In this document: piece after piece, positions 54,062 through 62,885 of the stretch
How the letters are laid out: the number at the start of each line of letters is the position of its first letter
How positions within the stretch are numbered: the first letter of the stretch is position 1
NCBI RefSeq assembly: GCF_003330725.1
Contig: NZ_CP030840.1
Location: 5,332,001 to 5,396,000, forward strand
Source: Acidisarcina polymorpha
GTDB taxonomy: Bacteria; Acidobacteriota; Terriglobia; Terriglobales; Acidobacteriaceae
Reading direction: 5' to 3'
Length of the DNA stretch: 64,000 nucleotides
Notes under the pieces: model-generated
Told to the model about the DNA's origin: nothing
Seen by the model: only the letters and a program-made list of their open reading frames with translations
The model's database searches: none
Made by a program: the position numbers and the translations under genes

Positions 54062-56158
54062 CTAAGTTCGAAGGTGGCCTCCTTTTGACTTCAAAACCTG
54101 GACAATTGCGGAAGAAAATGCCTGCAGGTCGTCATCGCGGAGAGTGCGGGCCTCGGATTGGAAGACGGTTCCGATCAGGAGGGAATAGTGACCTGTGGGA
54201 ATGCGCAGGCCCTTGGGGTCGCGGAGGACCTCTTTGGGTTCGATGGCCGTGAGTTCGGGGATGGCAAGGGACTCGAGCGCTGCGTCGATCTCTCCCCACT
54301 TCACCATGTCGGGGAAGACGAAGGAGAAGTCCCGGCGAACGGCGGGGTAGCGCGAGAGTTCGCCGGCGGCCGGTTGGCGGAGCGACTGGCGGTAGAGGCG
54401 GTCGAGATAGAGTTCGCCGATGTAGACAGGTTGTTTGAGCTTTCGCTGCTGGGCTTCGTTAGGGTGAAGCTGGCCGAAATAGCCGACAGTGATGCCGTCG
54501 ATGACGGCGCGGGCGGCGCGACCAGGGTGGAGCCACTCAGGCAGCAAGCCAGACTCAATGGGGAAGGCGTCGATGTATTTGGATCGAGCGGAGAACTTGG
54601 AGAGCAGTTCTTCGACAGCTCCTTTGAGGGTGTAGAAGTCAACAGCCTCGGGCTGATGGAAGGGACTGCTTGCGCCGAGGTGCCCGGTGGCGCCGAAGGC
54701 TAATGCTGGGCGTTCCTCGACCTTATCGGTAGTGCCGGAGAATGCGGTGCCCAGCTCGAAGAGGGCCACATTTTCAATGTCGCGATTCAGATTGCCGCCG
54801 AGCATGGTCAACATGCCGGGCACCAGCGACGGGCGAAGCATGCCGGCTTCTTCGTTGAGCGGGTTGCCGATCTTGACGGCGGAGTCGGGCTGCGGTGCAA
54901 AGGTAACCGCGTCGGTTACAGAACAGAAGGTGCTCGAGACGGCCTCGTTCCAGCCGAGGGCGAGCAGCGTGCGGCGCAGGGTCTGTTCTTTCCCGGCAAA
55001 GGGCAACTCGACAACCGAGCCGGCAAAGTCAGGCAGAGTATTGGCGAAACGGTTATAGCCGTAGACGCGGGCCACTTCTTCGATGAGATCGATCTCGCGG
55101 TCGAGGTCGAGACGCCAGCTGGGGAGGGTGACTGCATATTCGTCTCCACCGGATTTCTCGAGCTTGCAGCCGAGGGCGCTGAGAACGGATTCGGTAGTCT
55201 CAGCGGTGATACCTGCCGGGTCTTCAGTAGCGCCGAGGATTCTTTGGACTTCGCTAACCTGGAGCCTGATCGCTGGACGATTGGCGGCGCGGGCCTGGGC
55301 GTCGAGGATCACGATGTCGACGAGGCCGCCTTCTATTTCGCCACCCGCTTCGAGCACGATCTGGCTGACGAGCGCGTTAGCGACGGGCGGCGCATTGAAG
55401 TGGGCGCCGCGCTCAAAGCGGTGCGAGGCGTCGGTGTGCAGGCCATGGCGGCGGGCGCTGCGGCGGACGGCGGCGGGATCGAACCACGCGGCCTCGACGA
55501 GGATGTTCCTGGTCTCGGCAGTGATCATTGAATCCCAGCCGCCCATGACTCCGGCGATGCCGAGCGGCTTCGAGTGGTCGGCGACGACGAGGTCGTCGGG
55601 ATCGAGCTCGCGCTCCACTCCATCAAGGGTGCGGAGCCGCTCACCTTTGCGGGCAAGCCGGACGACGATGCCGCCTTCGAGTTTGTCGAGATCAAAGGTG
55701 TGGGTGGGCTGACCGATGGCTAGGGTGACGTAGTTGGTCGCGTCGACCGCGTTCGAGATGAGTTTTTGTTCGAGCAGGCGAAAGCGTTCAGCGATGAGGC
55801 CATGCGATGGAGTGATTTTGATATCGCGCAGGACGCGAGCGGTGAAGCGGCCGCAGAGTTCAGGCGCTTCGATGGTGATGGGGTATGGATCATTCACCGG
55901 CCGAGCGGCTGGCAGCTCAATCTGCAATGGTTGCAGTTGCAAATTGTAAATGGCTGCGATCTCGCGGGCGATGCCGTAGTGATTCATGGCATCGACACGG
56001 TTGGTGGTGATGTCCATATCGAAGAGGGAGCCATGCGCGCCTAAGTCGAAGATACCTTCAACAGCGATGCCGCGGAGGGTGAGGTCTTCGGCGAGCTTCT
56101 TGTCGGCGAGCTCGAGTTCGGGTAGATAAGAGCGGAGCCAATTGGAGAGGATTTTCAT
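54062..56158 (-). CDS. pheT: Phenylalanine-tRNA ligase beta subunit (short form)
   Basis: A 698-residue beta chain. The B1 start MKILSNWLRSYLPEL, B3/B4 editing domain (LFDMDITTNRVDAMNHYGIAREIAAIYN at residues about 45-70), B5 DNA-binding-like fold, the B6-B7 catalytic-like core and the C-terminal anticodon-binding domain (RYPAVRRDFSFVFPD) are seen. The EMAP-like tRNA-binding insertion between residues 40 and 150 is absent, which accounts for the length against the usual 790. It is downstream of pheS but separated by a four-helix-bundle gene and its repeats. Confidence 0.95.
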   Translation of the reverse strand: MKILSNWLRSYLPELELADKKLAEDLTLRGIAVEGIFDLGAHGSLFDMDITTNRVDAMNHYGIAREIAAIYNLQLQPLQIELPAARPVNDPYPITIEAPELCGRFTARVLRDIKITPSHGLIAERFRLLEQKLISNAVDATNYVTLAIGQPTHTFDLDKLEGGIVVRLARKGERLRTLDGVERELDPDDLVVADHSKPLGIAGVMGGWDSMITAETRNILVEAAWFDPAAVRRSARRHGLHTDASHRFERGAHFNAPPVANALVSQIVLEAGGEIEGGLVDIVILDAQARAANRPAIRLQVSEVQRILGATEDPAGITAETTESVLSALGCKLEKSGGDEYAVTLPSWRLDLDREIDLIEEVARVYGYNRFANTLPDFAGSVVELPFAGKEQTLRRTLLALGWNEAVSSTFCSVTDAVTFAPQPDSAVKIGNPLNEEAGMLRPSLVPGMLTMLGGNLNRDIENVALFELGTAFSGTTDKVEERPALAFGATGHLGASSPFHQPEAVDFYTLKGAVEELLSKFSARSKYIDAFPIESGLLPEWLHPGRAARAVIDGITVGYFGQLHPNEAQQRKLKQPVYIGELYLDRLYRQSLRQPAAGELSRYPAVRRDFSFVFPDMVKWGEIDAALESLAIPELTAIEPKEVLRDPKGLRIPTGHYSLLIGTVFQSEARTLRDDDLQAFSSAIVQVLKSKGGHLRT

Positions 56159-56164
56159 AAGGGC

Positions 56165-56222
56165 AGCTAAGAAGCGGTCAGCTCAAGAGCGGCTAGCTAA
56201 AAGGCGGTTAGCTTAGGCGGCT
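56165..56222 (-). repeat. 15-nt tandem array, pheT side
   Basis: Four units starting AGCT at 56165, 56180, 56195 and 56210. Read on the minus strand the consensus is AGCTRACCGCYTYTT. The last unit supplies the stop codon of the four-helix-bundle gene. Confidence 0.85.
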
Positions 56223-56624
56223 AGCGGCGCCAAGGCTTGTGGTTGATTTCTCCTTCGTTTTCAAGGTTCTCATAAATGCATGCAGCATCTGCGCGATCTC
56301 CTGACATTCGAGCATGAGCTTGTTGGCATTGGCTGGGTCTGAATAGCCAATGTCAGCGGCAAGTTGCAATTGAGTCTCAAGCTCAAACAGCGAGCCTTGA
56401 GCTTGGGTCAAGAAGAGACGAAATGATTTGTCGGATGCTCTTCCGCGCCCTTCGGCGATATTGCTCGGAACTGACACGGCAGCGCGTCTCATCTGACCGG
56501 TAAGGCCAAAGACCTCGTGTTTAGGAAAGTCGTTCGTATAAGTGTAGACGTCTCTCGCAAGCCTCATCGACCTTTGCCAAACCTGCAGATCTCGAAACTG
56601 ACGAGTCTTCAAAACAACACGCAT
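56208..56624 (-). CDS. Four-helix-bundle protein (S23 / 23S rRNA IVS type)
   Basis: A 138-residue helical protein of the TIGR02436 family: RDLQVWQRSMRLARDVYTYT, FPKHEVFGLTGQMRRAAVSV and PSNIAEGRGR are the diagnostic segments, followed by two long helices. Relatives are encoded inside intervening sequences of 23S rRNA genes, and the fold is shared with Avd of diversity-generating retroelements; the biochemical role is unknown. Start ATG 56624 is chosen; a TTG 39 bases upstream lies in the repeat array. Both flanks are 15-nt repeat arrays in opposite orientation, and the gene splits pheS from pheT. Confidence 0.85.
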   Translation of the reverse strand: MRVVLKTRQFRDLQVWQRSMRLARDVYTYTNDFPKHEVFGLTGQMRRAAVSVPSNIAEGRGRASDKSFRLFLTQAQGSLFELETQLQLAADIGYSDPANANKLMLECQEIAQMLHAFMRTLKTKEKSTTSLGAASRLS

Positions 56625-56646
56625 TTCCGCTAAATAACAATCTCTT

Positions 56647-56727
56647 AGCTGTTCTGTTCTCAAGCTGTCCGGTTCTTAGCTACGTGCTTCTTAGCTAATC
56701 CGGTCTTTAGCTAGCCGGCCCTTAGCT
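56647..56727 (+). repeat. 15-16-nt tandem array, pheS side
   Basis: Six units starting AGCT at 56647, 56663, 56678, 56693, 56709 and 56724, consensus AGCTNRCCGSYYCTT. It is the same repeat as the pheT-side array but inverted, and ends five bases before the pheS stop. Confidence 0.85.
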
Positions 56728-56732
56728 TCCGC

Positions 56733-57839
56733 TCACGCAAACTGCTCCAGAAATCGCATATCTCCCGAATACAGCTGCCCGATCTCGCTGATGCCGTATT
56801 TCATCATGGCGATACGTTCGACGCCCATACCAAAGGCGAAGCCGCTAACCTTCTTCGGATCGTAGCCCGGTTGTTTGGCTTGGACTAAGGCGAAGACGGC
56901 GGGGTCGACCATGCCGCATCCGAGCAACTCGATCCAGCCGGAGTGTTTGCATTTACGGCATCCCGTGCCTCCGCAGAAGATACAACTGATCTGGACATCG
57001 GCGCTGGGTTCGGTGAAGGGGAAAAACGAAGGAAAGAAGCGCGTCTTGACGCTCGAGCCGAAGAAGGCTTTCATCGCGTGGTCGAGCGTGCCCTTCAAGT
57101 CGGAGAAGGTGATCTTAGGGCCAACGCAGAGACCTTCGACTTGATGAAAGATCGGTGAATGTGTGGCGTCGGCGGCGTCGTTGCGATGTACCTTGCCGGG
57201 AATGACAATCTGCACCGGCGGCGGCTGCCGCTCCATGGTGCGGATTTGCACGGGCGAGGTGTGGGTACGCATCAGCAAACGGTCACGCAGCGGCTTGCGC
57301 TCCTGATTGGCGATGACCAGCGTGTCCTGGGTGTCGCGGGCGGGGTGGTTGGGGGGGAAGTTGAGCGACTCGAAGTTGTAGTAATCGGTTTCGACTTCCG
57401 GACCAACCCCGACCGAGTAGCCCATCGCCTGGAAGACGGAGACGATCTCGTTCATCGTCTTGATGAGCGGATGCTCGGCGCCGAGCGGACGTCGAAGTCC
57501 GGGAAGGGTGACGTCGATGGCCTCTGCAGCTAGTTGAGCGCGACTTATGCCGACATTGCCGGCGGACTCAAGGCGGCGATCAATTTCTTCCTTCAGTTTA
57601 TTGAAGCGCTGGCCGATATGCTTTTTAGCGTCGGCTGGAGCGGACTTCAGCCAAGCGTCGCTAATGGCCTTCAGGCGGCCTTGCTTGCGGCCGAGCCAAT
57701 GGAGGCGAAACTGCTCAACTGCCTCGTCGTCGGTGAGATTCGTCGATGAATCCTGGACTTCATCGACGATTTTGGCGAACGCGGCATCGAGGTCATCGCC
57801 TCCGAAGCCACTGAGTTCCGGAATCTGGTTTTGCGACAT
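56733..57839 (-). CDS. pheS: Phenylalanine-tRNA ligase alpha subunit
   Basis: The 368-residue catalytic subunit that activates phenylalanine and charges tRNA-Phe. Class II motifs include PEVETDYYNFESLNFPPNHPARD (residues about 145-167), the motif-2 arginine region with PGKVHRNDAADATHSPIFHQVEG, and motif 3 GFAFGMGVERIAMMKYGI. A CIFCGGTGCRKC cluster of four cysteines near residue 285 could bind zinc. The N-terminal coiled coil (QRFNKLKEEIDRRLES) binds tRNA. No T-box or attenuator was recognised in the short leader. Confidence 0.97.
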   Translation of the reverse strand: MSQNQIPELSGFGGDDLDAAFAKIVDEVQDSSTNLTDDEAVEQFRLHWLGRKQGRLKAISDAWLKSAPADAKKHIGQRFNKLKEEIDRRLESAGNVGISRAQLAAEAIDVTLPGLRRPLGAEHPLIKTMNEIVSVFQAMGYSVGVGPEVETDYYNFESLNFPPNHPARDTQDTLVIANQERKPLRDRLLMRTHTSPVQIRTMERQPPPVQIVIPGKVHRNDAADATHSPIFHQVEGLCVGPKITFSDLKGTLDHAMKAFFGSSVKTRFFPSFFPFTEPSADVQISCIFCGGTGCRKCKHSGWIELLGCGMVDPAVFALVQAKQPGYDPKKVSGFAFGMGVERIAMMKYGISEIGQLYSGDMRFLEQFA

Positions 57840-57905
57840 GATATCTCTCTGAGAATAACCCAGAGCGACCGATCTCTAGCCTCCAACAGTGCCAGATCTT
57901 ACCCT

Positions 57906-58130
57906 CTAGGCTTGAAACTGAATGGTGGAATTAAGTCGCAGCTCGACCGCCTCGATGCTCGAACCGGTCACCACCGGACCTGGAGGGGCTGCGACGTAGG
58001 CCTCATAGCCTGAAGACGTCTGCTCGACAATCGCGTTTTGCGCGGTGCTGCCAGCGGAGGCACTCCCCCGAGCAGCGGTACTGATCGCGGCGGTGCCGGT
58101 GATAGATGACGCAATACTTTCAATCTGCAT
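57906..58130 (-). CDS. Small hypothetical protein, Ala/Ser-rich
   Basis: A 74-residue frame of unknown function, starting QIESIASSITGTAAISTAA and ending VELRLNSTIQFQA. It has GGAG eight bases before the ATG, which is the main support that it is real. It contains no cysteine or evident domain. It is co-oriented with pheS and 66 bases upstream of it. Confidence 0.5.
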   Translation of the reverse strand: MQIESIASSITGTAAISTAARGSASAGSTAQNAIVEQTSSGYEAYVAAPPGPVVTGSSIEAVELRLNSTIQFQA

Positions 58131-58460
58131 GGCGGCGCTCCTGATTCCTCAATCTTTCGAGGGCCCGAAAGCCCTACTATGAACTTCGGCGAAGCGCGCC
58201 AAGACTTGAATGCTTTTCTGCCTAAAAACGTGCCGGTCCCAGGCGGTGTTTCAACTTGGGAGCAGGAAGAGACCAAATCCTATCCGAGGCCCTCGTCCCC
58301 AGGCTCTCAGCCCGCTGTGGATCTTCGCGCCTCCTGACCACCTGCGCTTGTGCTCGCGTCTGCAGCGACATCCAGACCGTCCTGGGAACCTTTCTCAATA
58401 CTTCCAGCACCGGCACCGGCGTTTTACCCTGAAAGAACTCTGGCACTCCGCCCTCCCTAC
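58131..58460. other. Intergenic stretch, nothing recognised
   Basis: Between the small Ala/Ser-rich gene and the divergent DUF5715 gene. No RNA, repeat or clear promoter was recognised. Frames in this gap lack ribosome-binding sites. Confidence 0.5.
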
Positions 58461-59303
58461 ATGCGCCGATACTTACGCTACTTCGCCCTCATGCAAGCCC
58501 TGCTCATCCCCTCAGCCGCAAGGATGTTCGCCGCGCCGCCGGTAGAGATCAGGCCCTTTCATTTACAGCGAACGCCTCGCTCTCAGGAGGTTGCAAAGCT
58601 TGCCAGACGCCGGTTGACCCGGCTTGAGGCTCGTCGAAAGAGCGTACGTCTTAACCCGACCCTTCCGGTCACGACTGCGCTCATCGACCCGGTGCCGCGA
58701 GGAAAATTCCCGTTCCCTCCGCCACTGAAAGGGTCGCGCGACTCGCTGTTGCGGCAAAATGTTCGTTCTCAAAAGGAGGGCTTGGAGCCGGTTCAGGATG
58801 ATGCCGACCTGCTTGCTCTGCGGCGTGACAGGCAGCTGGTGCCGATCCCAGTCACCGCTGCGCTGCTGGTAGACGGGCGACTTCCAGTCAACCGCCGCTA
58901 CTGTCGCGTCTGGACGGCACAATTCCTCGCCGACCTGTCGCGGGTTCACTACGGACGTTTTCACCGGCCCATCCAACTGAATTCCGCTGTGCGGACGGTC
59001 GAGTACCAGCGGCACCTGGAGTTGATCAATGCGAACGCGGCGCCGGCAGAAGGGGAAGATGCCTCGCCACACCTTACCGGAGCCACGATCGATATCGCGA
59101 AAAGGGGTTTGTCGATGGCCGAAATTGGCTGGATCCGGGCCTACCTCATGCCCCTCCAATCCGCGGGCAAGGTTGACGTCGAGGAAGAGTTCTACCAGTC
59201 GTGTTTTCACATTACCGTCTACCGCTCGTACCATCCCGCGACGGTCGGCGCTCCTACGAATGCGCACGGTAAAGCGTCTCTGCTCGCAGCGAAAATGAAT
59301 TAA
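58461..59303 (+). CDS. DUF5715 protein, D,D-carboxypeptidase-like fold
   Basis: A 280-residue protein with a signal-like start (RRYLRYFALMQALLIPSAARMFAAP). Residues about 180-265 resemble M15/VanY peptidases: LNSAVRTVEYQRHLE, the SPHLTGATIDI version of the SxHxxGxAxD metal motif, and a later CFHITVY histidine. So it may be a zinc peptidase acting on the cell wall in the periplasm. The start ATG is chosen because the signal follows it. Family DUF5715 is common in Acidobacteriota; activity has not been shown. Confidence 0.75.
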   Translation: MRRYLRYFALMQALLIPSAARMFAAPPVEIRPFHLQRTPRSQEVAKLARRRLTRLEARRKSVRLNPTLPVTTALIDPVPRGKFPFPPPLKGSRDSLLRQNVRSQKEGLEPVQDDADLLALRRDRQLVPIPVTAALLVDGRLPVNRRYCRVWTAQFLADLSRVHYGRFHRPIQLNSAVRTVEYQRHLELINANAAPAEGEDASPHLTGATIDIAKRGLSMAEIGWIRAYLMPLQSAGKVDVEEEFYQSCFHITVYRSYHPATVGAPTNAHGKASLLAAKMN

Positions 59304-59377
59304 GTGCAAAGAAGATGAACTAAGCGAAGAGGATCGTTCGAATGGCCGAAGCGAGTGACTCGCAACTCGGCAATTGA

Positions 59378-59833
59378 TCAATCGGTCATGTGGTCTTCAC
59401 AGGAAAACTCAAGTTCGAGGGCTTGAAGTGCCGCCTTCACTCGATTCAGTTCGGCTGTCAGCTGTTGTCGCTTGGCAGGGTTTGCCACCTCCGGAAGGAA
59501 GTGCAATATAGTGCCCGAGGCCTTCTGGACGGATAAAATTTCCCGTTCCGTAATCTCTCGCCGACCATCGCGCATCTCCGACCCGCCAATGTCGAGCGCG
59601 GTCCAGCAAAGCTTCAACTCGGCTTCCAGAAACTGACAGCGTCGAGTCTGCGCGACTGCCAGAGCGTCCGCGGCTTGTTTGGCTAGCAGATACACAAAAC
59701 GTTCGATGCATTGTTGCCGCGTTTGGCTGTAGACCTCGGGGTGAACGAAGAACTGACTCTGGTGTTCGTTTTGGGAGAGAAACAGGTCCGCGCAGGCACG
59801 CAAAACGGCCCTGAACGACCTATATCTGAACAC
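59378..59833 (-). CDS. Hypothetical helical protein
   Basis: A 151-residue frame with a GTG start inside the end of the RBBP9-type hydrolase gene, a 14-base overlap, so co-translation is likely. Predicted mostly helical, with two helical repeats (ECIERFVYLLAKQAADALAV-type and LTAELNRVKAALQALELEF). No family was recognised. The start is uncertain because no Shine-Dalgarno is obvious; a longer frame running into the hydrolase gene exists but is unlikely. Confidence 0.5.
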   Translation of the reverse strand: MFRYRSFRAVLRACADLFLSQNEHQSQFFVHPEVYSQTRQQCIERFVYLLAKQAADALAVAQTRRCQFLEAELKLCWTALDIGGSEMRDGRREITEREILSVQKASGTILHFLPEVANPAKRQQLTAELNRVKAALQALELEFSCEDHMTD

Positions 59834-60368
59834 GGAGACCAGCAGCAAAAGCTTCCAGCAGATGCCACCCCTCTTCCCAGCTGCCGTTGCCGGGTTCGGT
59901 GGCGATATGACCTCGCTCTCCAACTGAAATAAAGCCGGCCTCCCAAGCGCCTGCCAGTCGCTTGGCAACGTCGATCGTGCAATACGGATCGTTGGTGCTG
60001 GCGACGACAAGAGTGGGATAGGGCATCGGAACCTCCGGGATGTCGGTAAACGAGCGGGCGGAAAAACCCTCTCGATTGAAGTTCGGCGGCGCCACTAGAA
60101 ACATACCGCTGATCGGAAGGTCCGTACGATGCTGGCTCGCCCAGCAGACGCTCAACAAACACCCCATGCTATGAGCTACAAGCACGGGGGGTGCAAAGCA
60201 GGCTTTCAGGGTGCGCTCGAGCGCCGTCATCCAGTCGTTCAGTTCTGGCTCATTCCAGTTGGCTGGCGAGGGCCTCAATGCGTCGGACCGCCGCTCCTGC
60301 CAAAGTGTCTGCCAGTGTTGAGGCCCGGAATTGTTGCGTCCGGGAAGAATGAGAAGTGGTACACGCAT
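59820..60368 (-). CDS. RBBP9/YdeN-type alpha/beta hydrolase
   Basis: A 182-residue serine hydrolase: start LLILPGRNNSGPQHWQTLW, nucleophile in LVAHSMGCLL, acidic residue in ASTNDPYC and the histidine in ERGHIATEPG. Family members are small serine hydrolases of unknown physiological substrate. It leads the helical hypothetical gene and is separated from the tRNA by 255 bases. Confidence 0.88.
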   Translation of the reverse strand: MRVPLLILPGRNNSGPQHWQTLWQERRSDALRPSPANWNEPELNDWMTALERTLKACFAPPVLVAHSMGCLLSVCWASQHRTDLPISGMFLVAPPNFNREGFSARSFTDIPEVPMPYPTLVVASTNDPYCTIDVAKRLAGAWEAGFISVGERGHIATEPGNGSWEEGWHLLEAFAAGLRVQI

Positions 60369-60623
60369 GTGCGATCTCCGATCCAGGTTCAGGCGTGATT
60401 TTGCTCGTTTTTTCTGATAAGCAAAATGCCTGCTTCCGTTATAAAGCAGAACTGCACCACTCAGGCCGGCGTTGACTCGGGGTGGACGGCATCGCGTCAG
60501 AAAGATCTTTGCCCCGCGAACCGCTTATTTAAGACTCCTAGGATGAAGTGATATACGGAGAACCCCAAGAATTGCGGCTTACAGATTTCTTCCGGTGCCT
60601 GTAAACTTCTGATAGTGGGCATT

Positions 60624-60700
60624 GGCCCTGTAGCTCAGGTGGATAGAGCGACGGTTTCCTAAACCGCAGGTCGGAAGTTCGAATCTTCCCAGGGTCACCA
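60624..60700 (+). tRNA. tRNA-Arg (anticodon CCU)
   Basis: A complete cloverleaf of 77 bases: acceptor GGCCCTG/CAGGGTC, discriminator A and encoded CCA; D-arm GCTCAGGTGGATAGAGC; anticodon loop TTCCTAA with CCT at 34-36 and one A-C mismatch at the stem base; T-arm GGAAGTTCGAATCTTCC. It decodes AGG. Confidence 0.95.
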
Positions 60701-60901
60701 TCGAATCAACAAGTTATAGAGACTCGCGCGATTCCCTCGTCCGAGATCAGGTTTCGGGTACATTCGTCCATGGCTCAACCGGCATGCTCGCTCCCGAACG
60801 AGACTGACTAGCTCGAAAAGAACCCAGAGCCTCTGCTACGGGGTGTTCAGAAACAACCATCTTTGCCGATGGGCTGCCGGACCTCCGTTAAGATATCTTT
60901 A

Positions 60902-60985
60902 ATGGACTTGAGAACCAAGTTGCGATTGGAATTGCACCTTCCGGGTGGAGACATCTCGATAGTGCTCAGGAATCACCGTTTATGA
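60902..60985 (+). CDS. Possible small ORF coupled to cobG
   Basis: A 27-residue frame (MDLRTKLRLELHLPGG then a short end) whose TGA overlaps the cobG ATG as ATGA. It could couple translation or act as a leader peptide, but there is no good ribosome-binding site and no homology evidence. Confidence 0.2.
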   Translation: MDLRTKLRLELHLPGGDISIVLRNHRL

Positions 60986-62265
60986 GAGTTGGAGCCAGAT
61001 TCTGCCCGGGGATTCTAAACCCAGTCCCTGCGAAGGACGGTTTGCTGGTCCGAATACGGATCCCCGGCGGAGTGATTCAGGCCAGTCAACTCAAGACGGT
61101 CGCCGAGGCCTCACGGATGTTCGCCGATCAAGAGATCGAGATTACCTCTCGTGCCAACCTCCAACTGCGAGCTATCCAGCAGCAGGATGTTGAAGGCCTG
61201 ATCCATGCCTTAGCCGACGCAGATCTCCTGCCGTCACGCCAACACGATCGCGTTCGTAACATCGTGGCCAGTCCCTTGGCAGGGATCGACGCGGAAGAGC
61301 TCATCGACGTTTCTGCGCTTGTTCGGCAACTGGACGAGCATCTCCAGATGGAGCCGCGCTATGCGGAGCTCCATCCGAAGTTTAGCTTCGGGCTTCATGG
61401 CGGGGGAAAAAAGTTCAGTCAGGATCAAGAAGACCTCTCGCTCGAAGCAGTGGAAACTCCCGTAGGTCCCCGCTTTCAGCTTTTCATCGCTGGTCAGGAT
61501 TTGGGATTTACCGTCTCGACGGAAGAGTCCGTCTCCTGCCTTTTGCAATTGGCGGAAGCTTGCATCAACCTCTCGATGGACAATGCAGTGCCTGCCCGTG
61601 CGAAGAACATCTTGGCCTTGCCCCATGGTGGGAATCAATTGCTCTCTGGCGTTGAACACATGTTGCGTCCCAGCACGGAGCAGCTTGCCCAACCGGTCTT
61701 CGCCGAAGCGCCCCTCGGAATTCAACCTACAGCACACACCGGCTATGTGACGATTGCTCCAACCGTACCGCTCGGAAGACTTTCAGCGGACCAGGCCGAG
61801 CTACTTGCCGCAATCACCACAGAGCATCACGGAGGGCTTCGACTTGCTCCTTGGCGTGGGGTCGTTCTCTGCGGCATTCCGGAGAACGAGGCGATCGGGA
61901 TCGTCGACCGGCTTGAAGCAGCTGGCTTGTCGTGCAGCGGCCGAGATGGCTTTCGTGGCATAGCGGCTTGCGCTGGCAGTGCAGGTTGCGACGCTTCATT
62001 TGCAGATGTACGAGCTCACGCAACTCTACTCGCCGAAGGTCTTGCCGGCAGCGACGCGGCGAAAGGATGGACCGTCAACCTGTCTGGATGCGAGAAGCAG
62101 TGCGCCCGACGTCACGGGGCTACTGCGGAGATGATTGCGAGTGAGTCCGGCTACACTCTTAAAATCGAGGGTGCACTTGCCGCATCCAGTTGTTCGCCGG
62201 AGTTTGCACTTGCTGCGATCGTTGCCCTGCACCAGAAATTCCGGACTGAGGTTGCTCAGGGATGA
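60982..62265 (+). CDS. cobG: Precorrin-3B synthase
   Basis: A 427-residue enzyme of the sulfite/nitrite reductase fold that, in the aerobic cobalamin pathway, uses O2 to make precorrin-3B. The N-terminal VRIRIPGGVIQ and ITSRANLQLRAIQ segments bind the tetrapyrrole; the cluster cysteines are in CAGSAGCDAS and LSGCEKQCARRHG. The start ATG is 13 bases beyond an AGGA site. It begins a three-gene run with ATGA overlaps. Confidence 0.92.
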   Translation: MRVGARFCPGILNPVPAKDGLLVRIRIPGGVIQASQLKTVAEASRMFADQEIEITSRANLQLRAIQQQDVEGLIHALADADLLPSRQHDRVRNIVASPLAGIDAEELIDVSALVRQLDEHLQMEPRYAELHPKFSFGLHGGGKKFSQDQEDLSLEAVETPVGPRFQLFIAGQDLGFTVSTEESVSCLLQLAEACINLSMDNAVPARAKNILALPHGGNQLLSGVEHMLRPSTEQLAQPVFAEAPLGIQPTAHTGYVTIAPTVPLGRLSADQAELLAAITTEHHGGLRLAPWRGVVLCGIPENEAIGIVDRLEAAGLSCSGRDGFRGIAACAGSAGCDASFADVRAHATLLAEGLAGSDAAKGWTVNLSGCEKQCARRHGATAEMIASESGYTLKIEGALAASSCSPEFALAAIVALHQKFRTEVAQG

Positions 62266-62885
62266 ACTACGTTAAGGATGGCGCGGCCATCTATCGGGAA
62301 TCTTTTTCGATCATCAGAAGAGAAGCCGACTTGAAGGAATTTCAACCAGACCTCGCGCGAGTGGTTGTGCGCATGATTCATGCATGCGGAATGACTGATC
62401 TTGCGCAGGACGTACAGGCTTCTGCCGATGCCGCCGCCGCTGGAGTTGGCGCCCTGAGAACCGGCGCACCACTCTTCTGTGACGCGACGATGGTCGCCAG
62501 CGGAATCACGCGTTCCAGGCTCCCAGGCAACAACGAGGTGATTTGCACCTTGAACGACCCCCGCACCGCGGCCCTTGCAAAAGAGCTGCAAACCACGCGT
62601 ACCGCGGCCGCCGTGGAACTCTGGCGTGACCGGCTGGCTGGATCGGTCGTGGTGATCGGCAACGCACCGACGGCGCTCTTCCATCTACTCGGATTGATCG
62701 AGACCGGCGCACCGCATCCAGCCTTGATCATCGGGATCCCGGTTGGCTTTGTCGGGGCGGCTGAATCGAAGCAGGCGCTCGCCGCAAACTCGCTGGGGCT
62801 TCCGTATCTCACGGTTCGAGGCCGCCGGGGCGGCAGCGCCATCGCTTCCGCCGCGGTGAATGCGCTGGCCTGCGAGGACGAATGA
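62262..62885 (+). CDS. cobH: Precorrin-8X methylmutase
   Basis: A 207-residue CobH/CbiC enzyme moving the C11 methyl to C12 to form hydrogenobyrinate. It starts YVKDGAAIYRESFSIIRREAD, the active-site histidine is in RMIHACGMTDLA, and the family motif GNAPTALF occurs near residue 144. Starts within the cobG stop (ATGA) and ends in the cobIJ start (ATGA). The overlaps indicate coupled translation. Confidence 0.95.
   Translation: MNYVKDGAAIYRESFSIIRREADLKEFQPDLARVVVRMIHACGMTDLAQDVQASADAAAAGVGALRTGAPLFCDATMVASGITRSRLPGNNEVICTLNDPRTAALAKELQTTRTAAAVELWRDRLAGSVVVIGNAPTALFHLLGLIETGAPHPALIIGIPVGFVGAAESKQALAANSLGLPYLTVRGRRGGSAIASAAVNALACEDE

Larger units (their letters stand above)
56165..56727. mobile_element. 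IVS-like insertion in pheST
   Basis: The interval between pheS and pheT consists of a four-helix-bundle gene with 15-nt tandem arrays on both sides, in opposite orientation to each other. An exact 11-base inverted pair (AGCTAAGAAGC at 56165-56175, GCTTCTTAGCT at 56686-56696) is part of it. Normally pheS and pheT are adjacent, so this looks like an insertion. Transposition or excision is not demonstrated. Confidence 0.35.

Noticed and set aside
57840-57905. T-box or phenylalanine attenuator before pheS
   Set aside because: The leader is only 66 bases and has no T-box sequence or Phe-rich leader peptide.
60701-60981. Cobalamin riboswitch upstream of cobG
   Set aside because: No B12-box or GCCACTG-type core sequences were found in this gap.
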